Positions 23,801-28,526 of a stretch of DNA of 29,486 nt are shown one piece after another (the first letter of the stretch is position 1; every line of letters begins with the position of its first letter). The notes under the pieces are model-generated. The model saw only the letters and a program-made list of their open reading frames with translations. It did no database searches and was not told where the DNA came from. The stretch lies in contig NW_003141314.1 in the NCBI RefSeq assembly GCF_000003605.2, forward strand, positions 87,105 through 116,590, in the 5' to 3' direction. Both the position numbers and the translations under genes were made by a program. This DNA comes from Saccoglossus kowalevskii (Eukaryota > Hemichordata > Enteropneusta > Harrimaniidae).

Positions 23801-26800
23801 TGTCTGCGCCGACTGTCTGCGCTGACTGTCCGCGCTGACTGTCCGCGCTGACTGTCTGCGCTGACTGTCTACGCTGACTGTCTACGCTGACTGTCTACGC
23901 TGACTGTCTACGCTGACTGTCTACGCTGACTGTCACACGCTGACTGTCCACGCTGACCGTCCATGCTGAACGTCCACGCTGACCGTCCACACAGACTCAC
24001 CTGAATGTACTGCAACTTTTCTCACTACATACTGTGATAGTGAAGTGACTGGCTTTGGCATAGCTACATTCCCAGTAACTGGACCCAATCCCAGTCTACC
24101 ATTAGTTGATTCACCGCATGCGTACATTTTACCTTCTTGTGTTACTGCAAATGAGATAAATTACAGAATGACATGTTAGTTTAACAAAGCTGTGTCAATA
24201 AATTATTCAACGATGCTGACAGATGTATTAAGTTGATTAAACTCAACAATTCATAGAGCTGACTACACTCAACAATTTATTAATTTGACGATGCTAACAA
24301 AAATGCCCAACAATTGTTTGTGTTATGCTTACTCAACAATTTGTTGTGTTTACTCCCGTAACATTATTTGACTCACCAATAAAAAGACTTTTAGATCCAC
24401 CAGAAATCTGAACACATTTTATAGTTGATAGAGTGTCATTGAATCCTGGTATTTTAATCTGCAATATATGAAGAATGAAAAATTGTAAACAAGACAGACA
24501 GAGGATGAATTGATGAAAGTAAATGCTCATTTTCTTATGAATGCTTAGTGTACACAATGACCACTTACACTGAGTGCCTGTGAGATTAAGACACTATGAC
24601 CCCCATGATGTGATCTGTATGAAAATGTTTTTATTTTTGAGCATGCATGTAATTTAGAAATCACCTATGGTAATTTGCAGTACTGGTGTCTCAATCTCAC
24701 AGATGCTGACTGTAATTAATTCGCTTTTCGGGGTTTGGGATTACACTCAAAAGTACAAGTTTTTTCTGCAAATTAACAAGACTTTACATCATACTGCACT
24801 GTTCAAATGGATATAATGAATGTATGTGAATCTGTCAACCAGTTGATTTTGAATGTAAAAAGACTGAGCAGTCATTGTGGTAAACAAGCAGAACCAAATT
24901 CTCAGTGATAAGCAGTTGGAAAATAGTAAAGTTGATTCACCTTTGACCCCTTGGGACCACCTAATTGATCCTTATCATTCAGACCCCATACAAAGACTTT
25001 TGTTTGAATTTCATTGGCTGCAGCCAGTCCCAGTGATCGCTGTCTGAACGTAGTCCTATTGTTACTTCTCTCGTCATCTTCTTCATTGTCAGATGCAAGG
25101 AACGAAAAGCTAGCAGCGATGTCATCATCATCAGCTTTCATACGGCCTGTCATGTACACACCATGTACCTTGCAGTCTATACCGCTGCTTTTACACTGAC
25201 GAATAGCTATCTCCATAAAGCGATGATACTGTGTAGGAAAACAAGGGTAGATGTCGTCAATATCAGTATTAAATAACACGTTTCAAATTGACACACACTG
25301 GTAATGATTAAGCAGCATGTTTCAATATAATGCTACAAAATAAATTAATGTTTTGGACTGTGTTTGATAAGTGTCCCATGTGATGCATACAATCAGTGAA
25401 AAATATATCAATTAATTCAAAAGAATGCTGCACGATGACTGAGTTTCTTTATTATTTCCACTTTCCAACATCTTAAGATATTAAAAGTAAATTACCTCAG
25501 TGACATCCTGTAGTAGAGTGACCAAGGACTCAGTGGGACCAATAGTGACTGTTTTTAACTCTCGTAGTGTAGATATACTGTCCCCACCTGATATCACTAT
25601 TAGCGATGGTTGATAGCTACTGTCAGTGGGTTCCACAGTGATGCGTAATCTGTGTATCAATACATCAGAATGCATCTCCATACGGATCCAGTGCTGTAAA
25701 AGATTACATGTAATGAGGGCAATTTCACAGATATCTCAGAATACAGCTGGGTTAATTTACATGACATGATGAATTGCATATTATAAACTAACTAATCATT
25801 TCAACACTATCATTTTGGTGCAACATCTTTATGTATTTTGTGGACCAGATGGACATAATTTCCCATTAGCTACAGATTTGGATCAAAATTTAAGATTTCA
25901 TTTTGTGAAAGGTGACTAAAGTTTAATTTTGTACTCAAAATGTTAAAGGTTAGTATGATGTAAGTCACTGTGAATCCATGATTATTAATAGTCAGTGTTT
26001 CATAATGTGTACCAGGGATGCATTCAAAAAGAAAAACATTGACAAGAGTTTTTCCATAGAATATTCTATTCTAATATAATCATATATCAAGTCCTTAAGC
26101 TTATACAAGTTACTTCCATAATTATGCAAATAAAAGGATGGCAAAAACTATGCAAATAGGAATGATGGCAAATAGAATTGTATATGCAAAATGGAAAAAT
26201 AGTACCATACTGAGTGGGTGTGAGGTTGCATCATGATGGTACAAACTAATAAACCTCATCAAACATTAGCACTGTGTTTCTATTCCTTTACATATAAAGA
26301 TACTCACCTTTCCTTGTGATCCGGATGACTGCCAGTATGTGGCTGGATTGCCATCAATTAGTCTAGATGCTTGGCTTTCCCTTGTTGATACGGATAAATG
26401 TTTTACACATCGATTCCATTCTTCTATCAGAGCACCTGCAGCATTAGTTTTCTTCTTACCTTTACCAGGACGCCCAGCATTCACAGGAGATGCACCTGTG
26501 GAGAGGTTTTGAAATGTACATGTTTCGATCATTCAAAGGTTGTGAAGGAACTGTACAGGCAGTTTGATGATATTAAGTAAAAAATTTACTATCGAAGTGT
26601 AAAGTTTTTTCAATGAACAAACGTTTCATAATCTCTGATATCACTCGAAAATTTACAATAACTACTAACATAGTAAGACTGGCCACTATGTAAGGTCTCC
26701 TTAAGATTGCAACACCATGACTTCCGTAATCTCACAACTGAATAATAATAGTTACTGTTACTAAATAGTCTTTTTGAAGTACTCACCTGGTTCTGCAATT

Positions 26801-28526
26801 CGATTAAACTGATGTCTGTGGTTCCTTCTCATTCGGAAACAGTTCTCACAGAAATCGAAATCATCGCACACCCGACACTTGTATCTGGGACCACTGATTG
26901 GGTACATATGACAGCCATCACAACTACAAGTGTTAGAAACAGACATGTGACATAATAAAAGAAACAATAAATCGACTAACTAAAATGCTTAAAGAGCTTT
27001 TCAACAGAACACTAACTGCTTCTAATCAGAAATAAGTTGTTCCAACATCTACTAATTGTCACCACTTTATATTGCCATAACATAGCACTATATTCTGTCC
27101 ATAACGTATGGAGTACATTTGTGTAGCCTCCAATGTGTAAACACATTGACAACCTTAGCACTATATGCTGTCCATAACGTATTGAGTACAATTTGTGTTG
27201 CTTATTAACACATTGACAACCATAGCGAAACTGAACTGCAGAAGTAAATTTCCGCTTGCTGGAGTACAATGGCACTTAGATATAACGACATTTGATTGCT
27301 ATGCTATGCGATATGACATACCCAAACTAGAACTATCTCTCAGGTGACAGACAGACAGAGAGATTGAATGTCATTGCAGTCTTTAGTGACATTTTTTTAG
27401 GTACGAATTACAAGTACAATTGCTGACCATACATATAATGCATACCATAATATTTTGTTTATCATAACTGAGACTAACAACCTGTATAAATCGGCAACAA
27501 TACGCCCAATGCCAACTATCGCATCTTATGATATTCCACAAGACATGACCCACTCAGAGAGATTCAAGACCCAACCCACAATAACAAATAATGCTTGAAA
27601 AGGTTTCAAGCTGCTGCACTACACCTTATGTAAAGACATCGCTCTCACAGTGGAAGAGAAAAATAAAAATTTTAAAAGAAGAGAATACTGAGAAAAAATA
27701 AAAAATAGTTGAGGAATTGAAAAACAAACAGACAAGAAAATCAAGATACAGTAAAACCTGACTAAACAAATAGTTTTGTAATTATAATCCCTTGGGTTTA
27801 GACAGGTTTCACTGCCTGCGCTGTAGATAATAGTGAAGTAATGAAGTAAAGATGAGACAAGCTACAACAGCATGCAAAGTTATGCATGGTGGAACACAAA
27901 GGCACAGCAAATGGCAAAATGATATAGCTGGCTGGCTGGCAAAGCAGATTACGCTAATTCCTAAGTAGTAGCATAGTGTTTTTTGCCCAATTTTTTTAAC
28001 CCACCATAAACATTATGAAATCATACCACAAAGAGGTCAATTTGTTTGAATTTGTTAGTTCACTGTATGCAGAACAGTGAGTGAAATGCACAACAAAGTA
28101 AATCTCATTTGCACTGGAATATATCATGCAAATTTTTTTGAACTTATTTAAAGAAACGCATGCATTTGTAAGAGAAATTATTAAACATAGTTGAAAATAG
28201 GTACAAAAAGCACTTACAATCTATCCGAGTGTGTCTGGTCAGACTTTTCTGATCCGGACTCCTCGCGCTGTGCCTTTGACTCCAGCACCGTAGAACGAAA
28301 TCTATTGCTGCTGGCTTTTACAGCTACATTGAAAACAAAAGGAACAGACAAAGAGAAAAAAAAGAAAAGAAAAAAAACCACAATGATTTGCAAGGTGGTA
28401 CAGGAAAAGGCACTTACGTGACACCAGGGTGATTGCTGGGCACCAGCTCCATTTCGGAGACTAGACCGATCCAGTGAGATTGCTGTGGAAAGTCCACGGT
28501 TATGTCCCGTCCATTAGCACTGATGG
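5557..28526 (-). CDS. HERC2: HERC2-like HECT E3 ubiquitin ligase, C-terminal ~2,160 residues, 36 exons, 5' partial
   Basis: Known role of the family: HERC2 is a very large HECT E3 ligase that passes ubiquitin from an E2 through a thioester cysteine to substrates; in vertebrates it acts in DNA-damage signalling, centrosome function and turnover of several nuclear and cytosolic proteins. Seen here: 36 minus-strand segments with AG/GT borders join in one frame (6,488 nt, no stop before 5557-5559). In order they give a ZZ zinc finger, a DOC/APC10 domain, two seven-bladed RCC1-like propellers (RLD2, RLD3), a long conserved linker between them and a HECT domain. This is exactly the C-terminal order of human HERC2, and most blocks look close to human as I remember it. 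RLD1 and the cytochrome b5-like and MIB regions must lie beyond the right edge. The intact frame and near-invariant motifs argue for a functional gene. Expression evidence is not visible in the sequence. No other family combines RLD-RLD-HECT with DOC and ZZ, so the assignment is secure. Confidence 0.97.
5956..6168 (-). CDS. HERC2: HERC2 exon: HECT hinge and start of C-lobe
   Basis: 71 codons: [20 protein letters not shown], then [20 protein letters not shown] and [20 protein letters not shown], ending FVLQ. FxxFxWGRxRLP is the hallmark HECT hinge motif. Acceptor TTTATAG, donor GTATGT. Confidence 0.97.
6281..6350. repeat. Degenerate AGAATA/TAGAAT simple repeat in intron
   Basis: Repeated TAGAATAGAA, GAGAATCTTAT and AGAATCT words directly beside the donor of the exon at 6357-6462. 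Confidence 0.6.
6357..6462 (-). CDS. HERC2: HERC2 exon: HECT N-lobe to hinge
   Basis: Reads [20 protein letters not shown], then [15 protein letters not shown]. Acceptor TTCTAATAG, donor GTCAGT, phase 0 exit. An AGAATA-rich simple repeat begins just downstream in the intron (about 6281-6350). Confidence 0.95.
6686..6848 (-). CDS. HERC2: HERC2 exon: HECT N-lobe
   Basis: Encodes [20 protein letters not shown], then [20 protein letters not shown] and [13 protein letters not shown]. Acceptor CTTACAG, donor GTATCA (non-consensus beyond GTAT), exit phase 2. Confidence 0.94.
7081..7215 (-). CDS. HERC2: HERC2 exon: HECT N-lobe
   Basis: Reads [20 protein letters not shown], then [20 protein letters not shown] and KDYVPG. 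LxLxLAxPVWKQL is the HECT E2-binding-lobe helix. Acceptor CTTGTTAG, donor GTTAGT. Confidence 0.96.
7369..7424. repeat. (CACT)n tetranucleotide microsatellite
   Basis: About 14 uninterrupted copies of ACTC/CACT in the intron downstream of the HECT exon 7456-7650, ending some 30 bp from its donor, followed by ATTC-type decay. Confidence 0.95.
7456..7650 (-). CDS. HERC2: HERC2 exon: HECT N-lobe ([14 protein letters not shown])
   Basis: Encodes [20 protein letters not shown], then [20 protein letters not shown] and [20 protein letters not shown], the HECT signature of acceptor-lobe strands. Acceptor ATTTCAG, donor GTTAGT, phase 1 exit. The residues after NPH diverge from human. Confidence 0.95.
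7908..8015. repeat. Intronic inverted-repeat region
   Basis: TCACCAATTTGT (7931-7942) and ACAAATTGGTGA (8004-8015) form a perfect 12-bp inverted repeat. Additional GGTGAGAAT words occur on both sides. Possibly a decayed miniature element; no terminal duplication is seen. Confidence 0.5.
8152..8377 (-). CDS. HERC2: HERC2 exon: start of HECT domain
   Basis: Reads [40 protein letters not shown] and [17 protein letters not shown]. It contains the family's N-terminal HECT elements. Acceptor TTTTATAG, donor GTATGT, phase 1 exit. Confidence 0.96.
8686..8975 (-). CDS. HERC2: HERC2 exon: RLD3 closing strand and RLD3-HECT linker
   Basis: Opens with [20 protein letters not shown] (velcro strand) and continues [20 protein letters not shown] and [16 protein letters not shown], ending [16 protein letters not shown]. 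Acceptor TTTTGTAG, donor GTAAAT, phase 0 exit. Confidence 0.96.
9112..9291. mobile_element. 180-bp MITE with TA target duplication
   Basis: Terminal inverted repeats CCGTAAAATCTGTATTAGAA / CTGTAAAATCTGTATTAGAA (one mismatch), bordered by TA at 9110-9111 and 9292-9293, as for Tc1/mariner-type insertions. Inside, the word AATAGAAGCCGCA recurs. No coding capacity. It lies in the intron between exons 9466-9561 and 8686-8975. Confidence 0.85.
9466..9561 (-). CDS. HERC2: HERC2 exon: RLD3 blade 7
   Basis: 96-bp exon reading [20 protein letters not shown], then [12 protein letters not shown]. Phase 1 at both ends. Acceptor TTACTAG, donor GTTAGT. It is flanked in both introns by TA-bordered miniature inverted-repeat elements. 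Confidence 0.95.
9615..9823. mobile_element. 209-bp MITE with TA target duplication
   Basis: A perfect 19-bp terminal inverted repeat CTGTAAAATACTTTATTTT; after a short gap the arms match again over ATTAATTTTCAC, giving about 40-bp ends. TA borders both sides (9613-9614 and 9824-9825). Non-coding. It lies in the intron upstream of exon 9466-9561. Confidence 0.88.
10345..10484 (-). CDS. HERC2: HERC2 exon: RLD3 blade 6
   Basis: Encodes [20 protein letters not shown], then [20 protein letters not shown] and VAVTDQ. Acceptor TTGTACAG, donor GTAAAG, phase 1 exit. The exit intron sits 5 bp earlier than in the RLD2 counterpart. Confidence 0.95.
10694..10711. repeat. Short perfect hairpin in intron
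   Basis: TGAGGGC-CAAA-GCCCTCA, 7-bp arms and a 4-nt loop. No context suggests a function. Confidence 0.5.
10853..11106 (-). CDS. HERC2: HERC2 exon: RLD3 blades 4-6
   Basis: 254 bp beginning [20 protein letters not shown], with [19 protein letters not shown] and [20 protein letters not shown]. Twin of the RLD2 exon at 22365-22618 in length and phase. Acceptor TTGTAG, donor GTAAGA. Confidence 0.97.
11611..11726. repeat. 116-bp imperfect palindrome without spacer
   Basis: The two 58-bp halves match in inverted orientation at about 44 of 58 positions (outer arms TTTATGGACTGGATACGG and CCGTATACAGTTCATAAA). It is GC-rich in an AT-rich intron. Both strands therefore carry similar spurious Arg-rich ORFs. 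Probably a decayed inverted-repeat element. Confidence 0.75.
11731..12467. other. Possible decayed insertion in the largest internal HERC2 intron
   Basis: TTATCATATACCTT (11731-11744) is repeated in perfect inverted orientation at 12454-12467. The enclosed 709 bp is richer in CG dinucleotides than the neighbouring introns and contains a GACGCAAATGCGTC palindrome (11883-11896). No target duplication or ORF is found, so the call is tentative. Confidence 0.3.
12483..12660 (-). CDS. HERC2: HERC2 exon: RLD3 blades 3-4
   Basis: 178 bp encoding [40 protein letters not shown] and [19 protein letters not shown]. Phase 2 entry and phase 0 exit, identical in length and phase to the RLD2 exon at 22940-23117. 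Acceptor ACACCTAG, donor GTGAGT. Confidence 0.96.
12812..12975. repeat. Degenerate tandem repeat, ~38-bp unit, ~4 copies
   Basis: Units begin near 12812, 12853, 12892, 12929 and 12966 with GAAGCTAAGGATGTC or close variants, then ATGC-AATGAGATTGATTA-like sequence. Intronic. Confidence 0.75.
13395..13609 (-). CDS. HERC2: HERC2 exon: RLD3 blades 2-3
   Basis: Encodes [20 protein letters not shown], then [20 protein letters not shown] and [19 protein letters not shown]. In RLD2 the equivalent residues are divided between two exons (24001-24144 and 23469-23559). Acceptor CTTTAG, donor GTGAGT. Confidence 0.96.
14034..14232 (-). CDS. HERC2: HERC2 exon: RLD3 blade 1
   Basis: Reads [20 protein letters not shown], then [20 protein letters not shown] and [20 protein letters not shown], aligning with the start of the third propeller of HERC2. 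Acceptor ATTCATAG, donor GTAATG, phase 0 exit. No Met lies early in the reading frame, but the exon is unambiguous. Confidence 0.95.
14614..14885 (-). CDS. HERC2: HERC2 exon: last linker segment before RLD3
   Basis: Reads [40 protein letters not shown] and [20 protein letters not shown], ending [11 protein letters not shown]. Acceptor TCTTACAG, donor GTGAGT, exit two bases into an Arg codon. Confidence 0.95.
15358..15483 (-). CDS. HERC2: HERC2 exon: [19 protein letters not shown] block
   Basis: 42 codons, phase 0 at both ends: [20 protein letters not shown], then [20 protein letters not shown] and a final Lys. Strongly conserved with human HERC2. Acceptor TTGTTTCAG, donor GTTAGT. Confidence 0.96.
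15656..15794. repeat. Cluster of three perfect hairpins in intron
   Basis: GCCATT-AG-AATGGC (15656-15669), CTCAGACTAG-8 nt-CTAGTCTGAG (15679-15706) and ATCTTGGG-11 nt-CCCAAGAT (15768-15794), in the intron between exons 16032-16162 and 15358-15483. Function unknown. Confidence 0.55.
16032..16162 (-). CDS. HERC2: HERC2 exon: helical segment [14 protein letters not shown]
   Basis: Encodes [20 protein letters not shown], then a less conserved loop ([20 protein letters not shown]) ending HPMT in phase 0. Acceptor TTTTTCAG; the donor is ACA/GTAAGT. Confidence 0.93.
16163..16824 (-). other. HERC2 intron, nothing recognised
   Basis: AT-rich 662-bp intron with short ATTTAATGCA-type repeats near 16570-16605. 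No other structure seen. Confidence 0.6.
16825..17115 (-). CDS. HERC2: HERC2 exon: beta-rich region, part 2, and helical repeat
   Basis: Longest exon in the window (291 bp). Reads [40 protein letters not shown], and then the helical [19 protein letters not shown] and [16 protein letters not shown]. Acceptor TACTTAG, donor GTTAGT, phase 1 exit. Confidence 0.96.
17262..17278. repeat. Poly(A) run in intron
   Basis: An uninterrupted A tract on the plus strand. No retroelement body is recognisable beside it. Confidence 0.7.
17398..17505 (-). CDS. HERC2: HERC2 exon: beta-rich region, part 1
   Basis: Encodes [20 protein letters not shown] and [16 protein letters not shown], matching human HERC2 nearly residue for residue. 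The composition (RIEFDxQCSTE, WSDW, GWGWRF) resembles a galactose-binding-like beta-sandwich that continues in the next exon. Acceptor TGTCATAG, donor GTCAGT. Confidence 0.95.
17881..18034 (-). CDS. HERC2: HERC2 exon: conserved [19 protein letters not shown] block
   Basis: Reads [20 protein letters not shown] and then [20 protein letters not shown] ending VKIPG, among the most conserved HERC2 stretches. Acceptor TTCACAG, donor GTAAGA, phase 1 exit. Confidence 0.96.
18539..18727 (-). CDS. HERC2: HERC2 exon: conserved helical region
   Basis: 63 codons, phase 0 at both ends. After a variable start ([13 protein letters not shown]) it reads [20 protein letters not shown] and [19 protein letters not shown], ending TYPQ, like HERC2 between RLD2 and RLD3. 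Acceptor GTTGCAG, donor GTAAGT. Confidence 0.93.
18728..20584 (-). other. Two HERC2 introns (18728-19418 and 19663-20584) around the linker exon
   Basis: Nothing recognisable beyond AT-rich sequence and a small CGAGGCCCCTCG palindrome near 19153. Plus ORFs here overlap coding exons antisense or are short and featureless. Confidence 0.6.
19419..19662 (-). CDS. HERC2: HERC2 exon: variable Ser/Thr/Pro-rich linker
   Basis: Begins [20 protein letters not shown], whose first residues align with the human segment after YAR. It continues as a low-complexity S/T/P/E linker ending [12 protein letters not shown]. Acceptor CATAG, donor GTTAGT, phase 0 exit. The linker appears shorter than the human one (a judgement from memory). 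It is probably disordered. Confidence 0.85.
20585..20750 (-). CDS. HERC2: HERC2 exon: post-RLD2 helical segment
   Basis: A Gln/Asn/Ser-rich loop ([20 protein letters not shown]) leads into the conserved [12 protein letters not shown] and [19 protein letters not shown] helices of HERC2. The acceptor is a weak ATATATATAG without a clear pyrimidine tract; the donor is GTAAGA. Exit is phase 2. Confidence 0.9.
21146..21371 (-). CDS. HERC2: HERC2 exon: RLD2 blade 7 and exit
   Basis: Encodes [20 protein letters not shown], then the velcro strand [19 protein letters not shown] and the conserved exit [19 protein letters not shown]. Acceptor CTCATAG, donor GTGAGT, phase 1 exit. This closes the second propeller. 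Confidence 0.96.
21519..21749. mobile_element. 231-bp MITE with TA target duplication
   Basis: Terminal inverted repeats CCGGATTCTGCTGTAAATTC / CCGGATTCTGCCGTAAATTC (one mismatch), bordered by TA at 21517-21518 and 21750-21751. A second inverted block, GCCCTGGGC, lies inside both arms. Non-coding; it accounts for the overlapping spurious plus ORFs here. Confidence 0.88.
21923..22067 (-). CDS. HERC2: HERC2 exon: RLD2 blade 6
   Basis: Reads [20 protein letters not shown] then [20 protein letters not shown] and LAVTDNGQ. Acceptor ATTACAG, donor GTGAGT, phase 0 exit. It completes the Trp codon split by the previous intron. Confidence 0.95.
22331..22365. repeat. Tandem duplication of the splice-donor region
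   Basis: A 17-bp block (ACACCAACACACTTACC) occurs at 22331-22347 and 22349-22365, period 18 bp. It duplicates the GTAAGTGTG donor of the exon at 22365-22618. The downstream copy would retain 18 nt starting with an in-frame TAA. Confidence 0.8.
22365..22618 (-). CDS. HERC2: HERC2 exon: RLD2 blades 4-6
   Basis: 254 bp beginning [20 protein letters not shown] and including [19 protein letters not shown] and [20 protein letters not shown]. It ends two bases into a Trp codon. Length and phase match the RLD3 exon at 10853-11106. The donor region is tandemly duplicated with an 18-bp period. Confidence 0.97.
22714..22870. repeat. Degenerate repeat of GCATCATTGTGGCATCAGCTTCGC-type words
   Basis: At least four imperfect copies of a roughly 25-bp GCATCA..TGTGGC..TCAGCTTCGC unit, irregularly spaced, in the intron between exons 22940-23117 and 22365-22618. 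Confidence 0.65.
22940..23117 (-). CDS. HERC2: HERC2 exon: RLD2 blades 3-4
   Basis: 178 bp encoding [40 protein letters not shown] and [19 protein letters not shown]. Entry is phase 2 and exit phase 0. Length and phases are identical to the RLD3 exon at 12483-12660. Confidence 0.96.
23469..23559 (-). CDS. HERC2: HERC2 exon: RLD2 blade 3
   Basis: Reads [20 protein letters not shown] followed by [10 protein letters not shown], with the GxHxxALT and W-G-x(4)-G-x-LG signatures of an RCC1 repeat. Acceptor GTTGACAG, donor GTAAGT. The exon ends two bases into the Met codon. Confidence 0.95.
23641..23999. repeat. Minisatellite, 13-bp unit
   Basis: About 25 copies of a 13-bp unit (CTGTCTGCGCCGA and variants). 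The 5' part alternates 13-bp and 8-bp units (CTGACCGA), giving a 21-bp higher-order period. Variants are ordered in blocks (CCACACAGA, TGCGCCGA, TGCGCTGA, TACGCTGA), indicating local slippage or unequal exchange. It reaches to within a few bases of the donor of exon 24001-24144. Confidence 0.95.
24001..24144 (-). CDS. HERC2: HERC2 exon: RLD2 blade 2
   Basis: Encodes [20 protein letters not shown] and, after a short loop, [11 protein letters not shown]: a canonical RCC1 repeat strand pattern. Acceptor TTTGCAG, donor GTGAGT. A 13-bp minisatellite starts a few bases downstream of this donor. Confidence 0.95.
24377..24458 (-). CDS. HERC2: HERC2 exon: RLD2 blade 1 core
   Basis: 27 codons plus one base reading [20 protein letters not shown] and then GSKSLFIG. 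The GGSKSL turn is the RCC1-repeat signature equivalent to GxxHSxA. Acceptor TATTGCAG, donor GTGAGT, phase 1 exit. Confidence 0.93.
24941..25228 (-). CDS. HERC2: HERC2 exon: end of DOC domain, acidic linker, first RLD2 blade
   Basis: 96 codons. [20 protein letters not shown] closes the DOC fold; [11 protein letters not shown] is the conserved acidic linker; [16 protein letters not shown] is the first RCC1-type blade of RLD2. Acceptor CCTACACAG, donor GTGAAT, both borders phase 0. Confidence 0.95.
25496..25693 (-). CDS. HERC2: HERC2 exon: DOC domain, middle
   Basis: 66 codons starting [20 protein letters not shown] and containing [16 protein letters not shown], the core strands of the DOC domain. 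It ends at DVTE with phase 0 and joins the YHRF block of the next exon as in HERC2. Acceptor TTTTACAG, donor GTAATT. Confidence 0.95.
25694..26307 (-). other. HERC2 intron, nothing recognised
   Basis: 614-bp AT-rich intron separating the first two DOC exons. Only short repeats of the TATGCAAAT(A)GGA type near 26124-26190. Confidence 0.6.
26308..26495 (-). CDS. HERC2: HERC2 exon: ZZ-DOC linker and start of DOC domain
   Basis: Begins with a basic, poorly conserved linker ([20 protein letters not shown]), then [20 protein letters not shown] and [20 protein letters not shown], the opening beta-strands and the ligand-face motif of the DOC/APC10 jelly-roll. Acceptor CTCCACAG, donor GTGAGT, ending in phase 0 after GSQGK. 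Confidence 0.93.
26787..26923 (-). CDS. HERC2: HERC2 exon: ZZ-type zinc finger
   Basis: Encodes [20 protein letters not shown], then FDFCENCF and a HRHQF stretch: the C-x2-C ... C-x2-C ... C-x2-C ... H-x-H spacing of a ZZ zinc finger that binds two zinc ions. The family uses it to bind N-terminal tails, SUMO or histone-like peptides. Acceptor CACTTGTAG, donor GTGAGT. The exon starts by completing the split Thr codon and ends in EPG with phase 1. Confidence 0.95.
27083..27225. repeat. Tandem duplication, 73-bp unit, two copies
   Basis: TAGCACTATATTCTGTCCAT at 27083 is repeated with one change at 27156. Both copies end in ACACATTGACAACC. Located in the intron upstream of the ZZ exon. Confidence 0.85.
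27749..27814. mobile_element. 66-bp miniature inverted-repeat element
   Basis: CAGTAAAACCTGACTAAAC and, inverted, CAGTGAAACCTGTCTAAAC (17 of 19 identical) enclose 28 bp. TA precedes the left end; the matching TA on the right is absent, so one border has decayed. Ends of this kind are typical of pogo/Tc1-like elements. Confidence 0.7.
28218..28310 (-). CDS. HERC2: Candidate in-frame cassette exon of HERC2 (31 residues)
   Basis: A 93-bp open segment between a CCAG acceptor and a strong GTAAGTGC donor. It encodes a charged Ser/Glu/Arg-rich peptide beginning [20 protein letters not shown] and ending near SDQTHSDR. Both borders are phase 2 and the length is 31 codons, so inclusion or skipping leaves the ZZ finger in frame. 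The neighbouring exons join directly (Thr-Cys-Asp-Gly-Cys) if it is skipped, which is the human-like form. It is inferred from splice sites, phase and an open frame richer in GC than its flanks; I know of no homologue. An acceptor 3 bp further in (CAG/CAG) is also possible. Confidence 0.55.
28418..28526 (-). CDS. HERC2: HERC2 exon 1 of window (conserved segment before the ZZ finger)
   Basis: Minus-strand reading gives [20 protein letters not shown] and continues to [11 protein letters not shown], matching the stretch just N-terminal to the ZZ finger in HERC2. The acceptor is TTTTCAG and the donor GTAAGT. The first two bases complete a codon begun upstream, and the exon ends two bases into the Thr codon (intron phase 2). 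It is the most 5' exon in the window. Confidence 0.9.

Larger units (their letters stand above)
26924..28217 (-). other. HERC2 intron before the ZZ exon
   Basis: About 1.3 kb without coding sequence. Holds the 73-bp tandem duplication and the 66-bp miniature element described separately. The remainder is AT-rich and featureless. Confidence 0.7.

Noticed and set aside
23604-23825. Plus-strand ORF with repeated RLST/DRLS-type peptide
   Set aside because: It is the 13-bp minisatellite read in one frame. The unit length is not a multiple of three and the ORF lies antisense in an intron.
23641-23999. CRISPR-like array
   Set aside because: The units are 13 bp, directly adjoining and without unique spacers, in a spliced animal gene. 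It is a minisatellite.
5557-28526. HERC2 pseudogene
   Set aside because: The frame is open through all exons, splice sites are intact and the catalytic cysteine, ZZ cysteines and propeller motifs are preserved.
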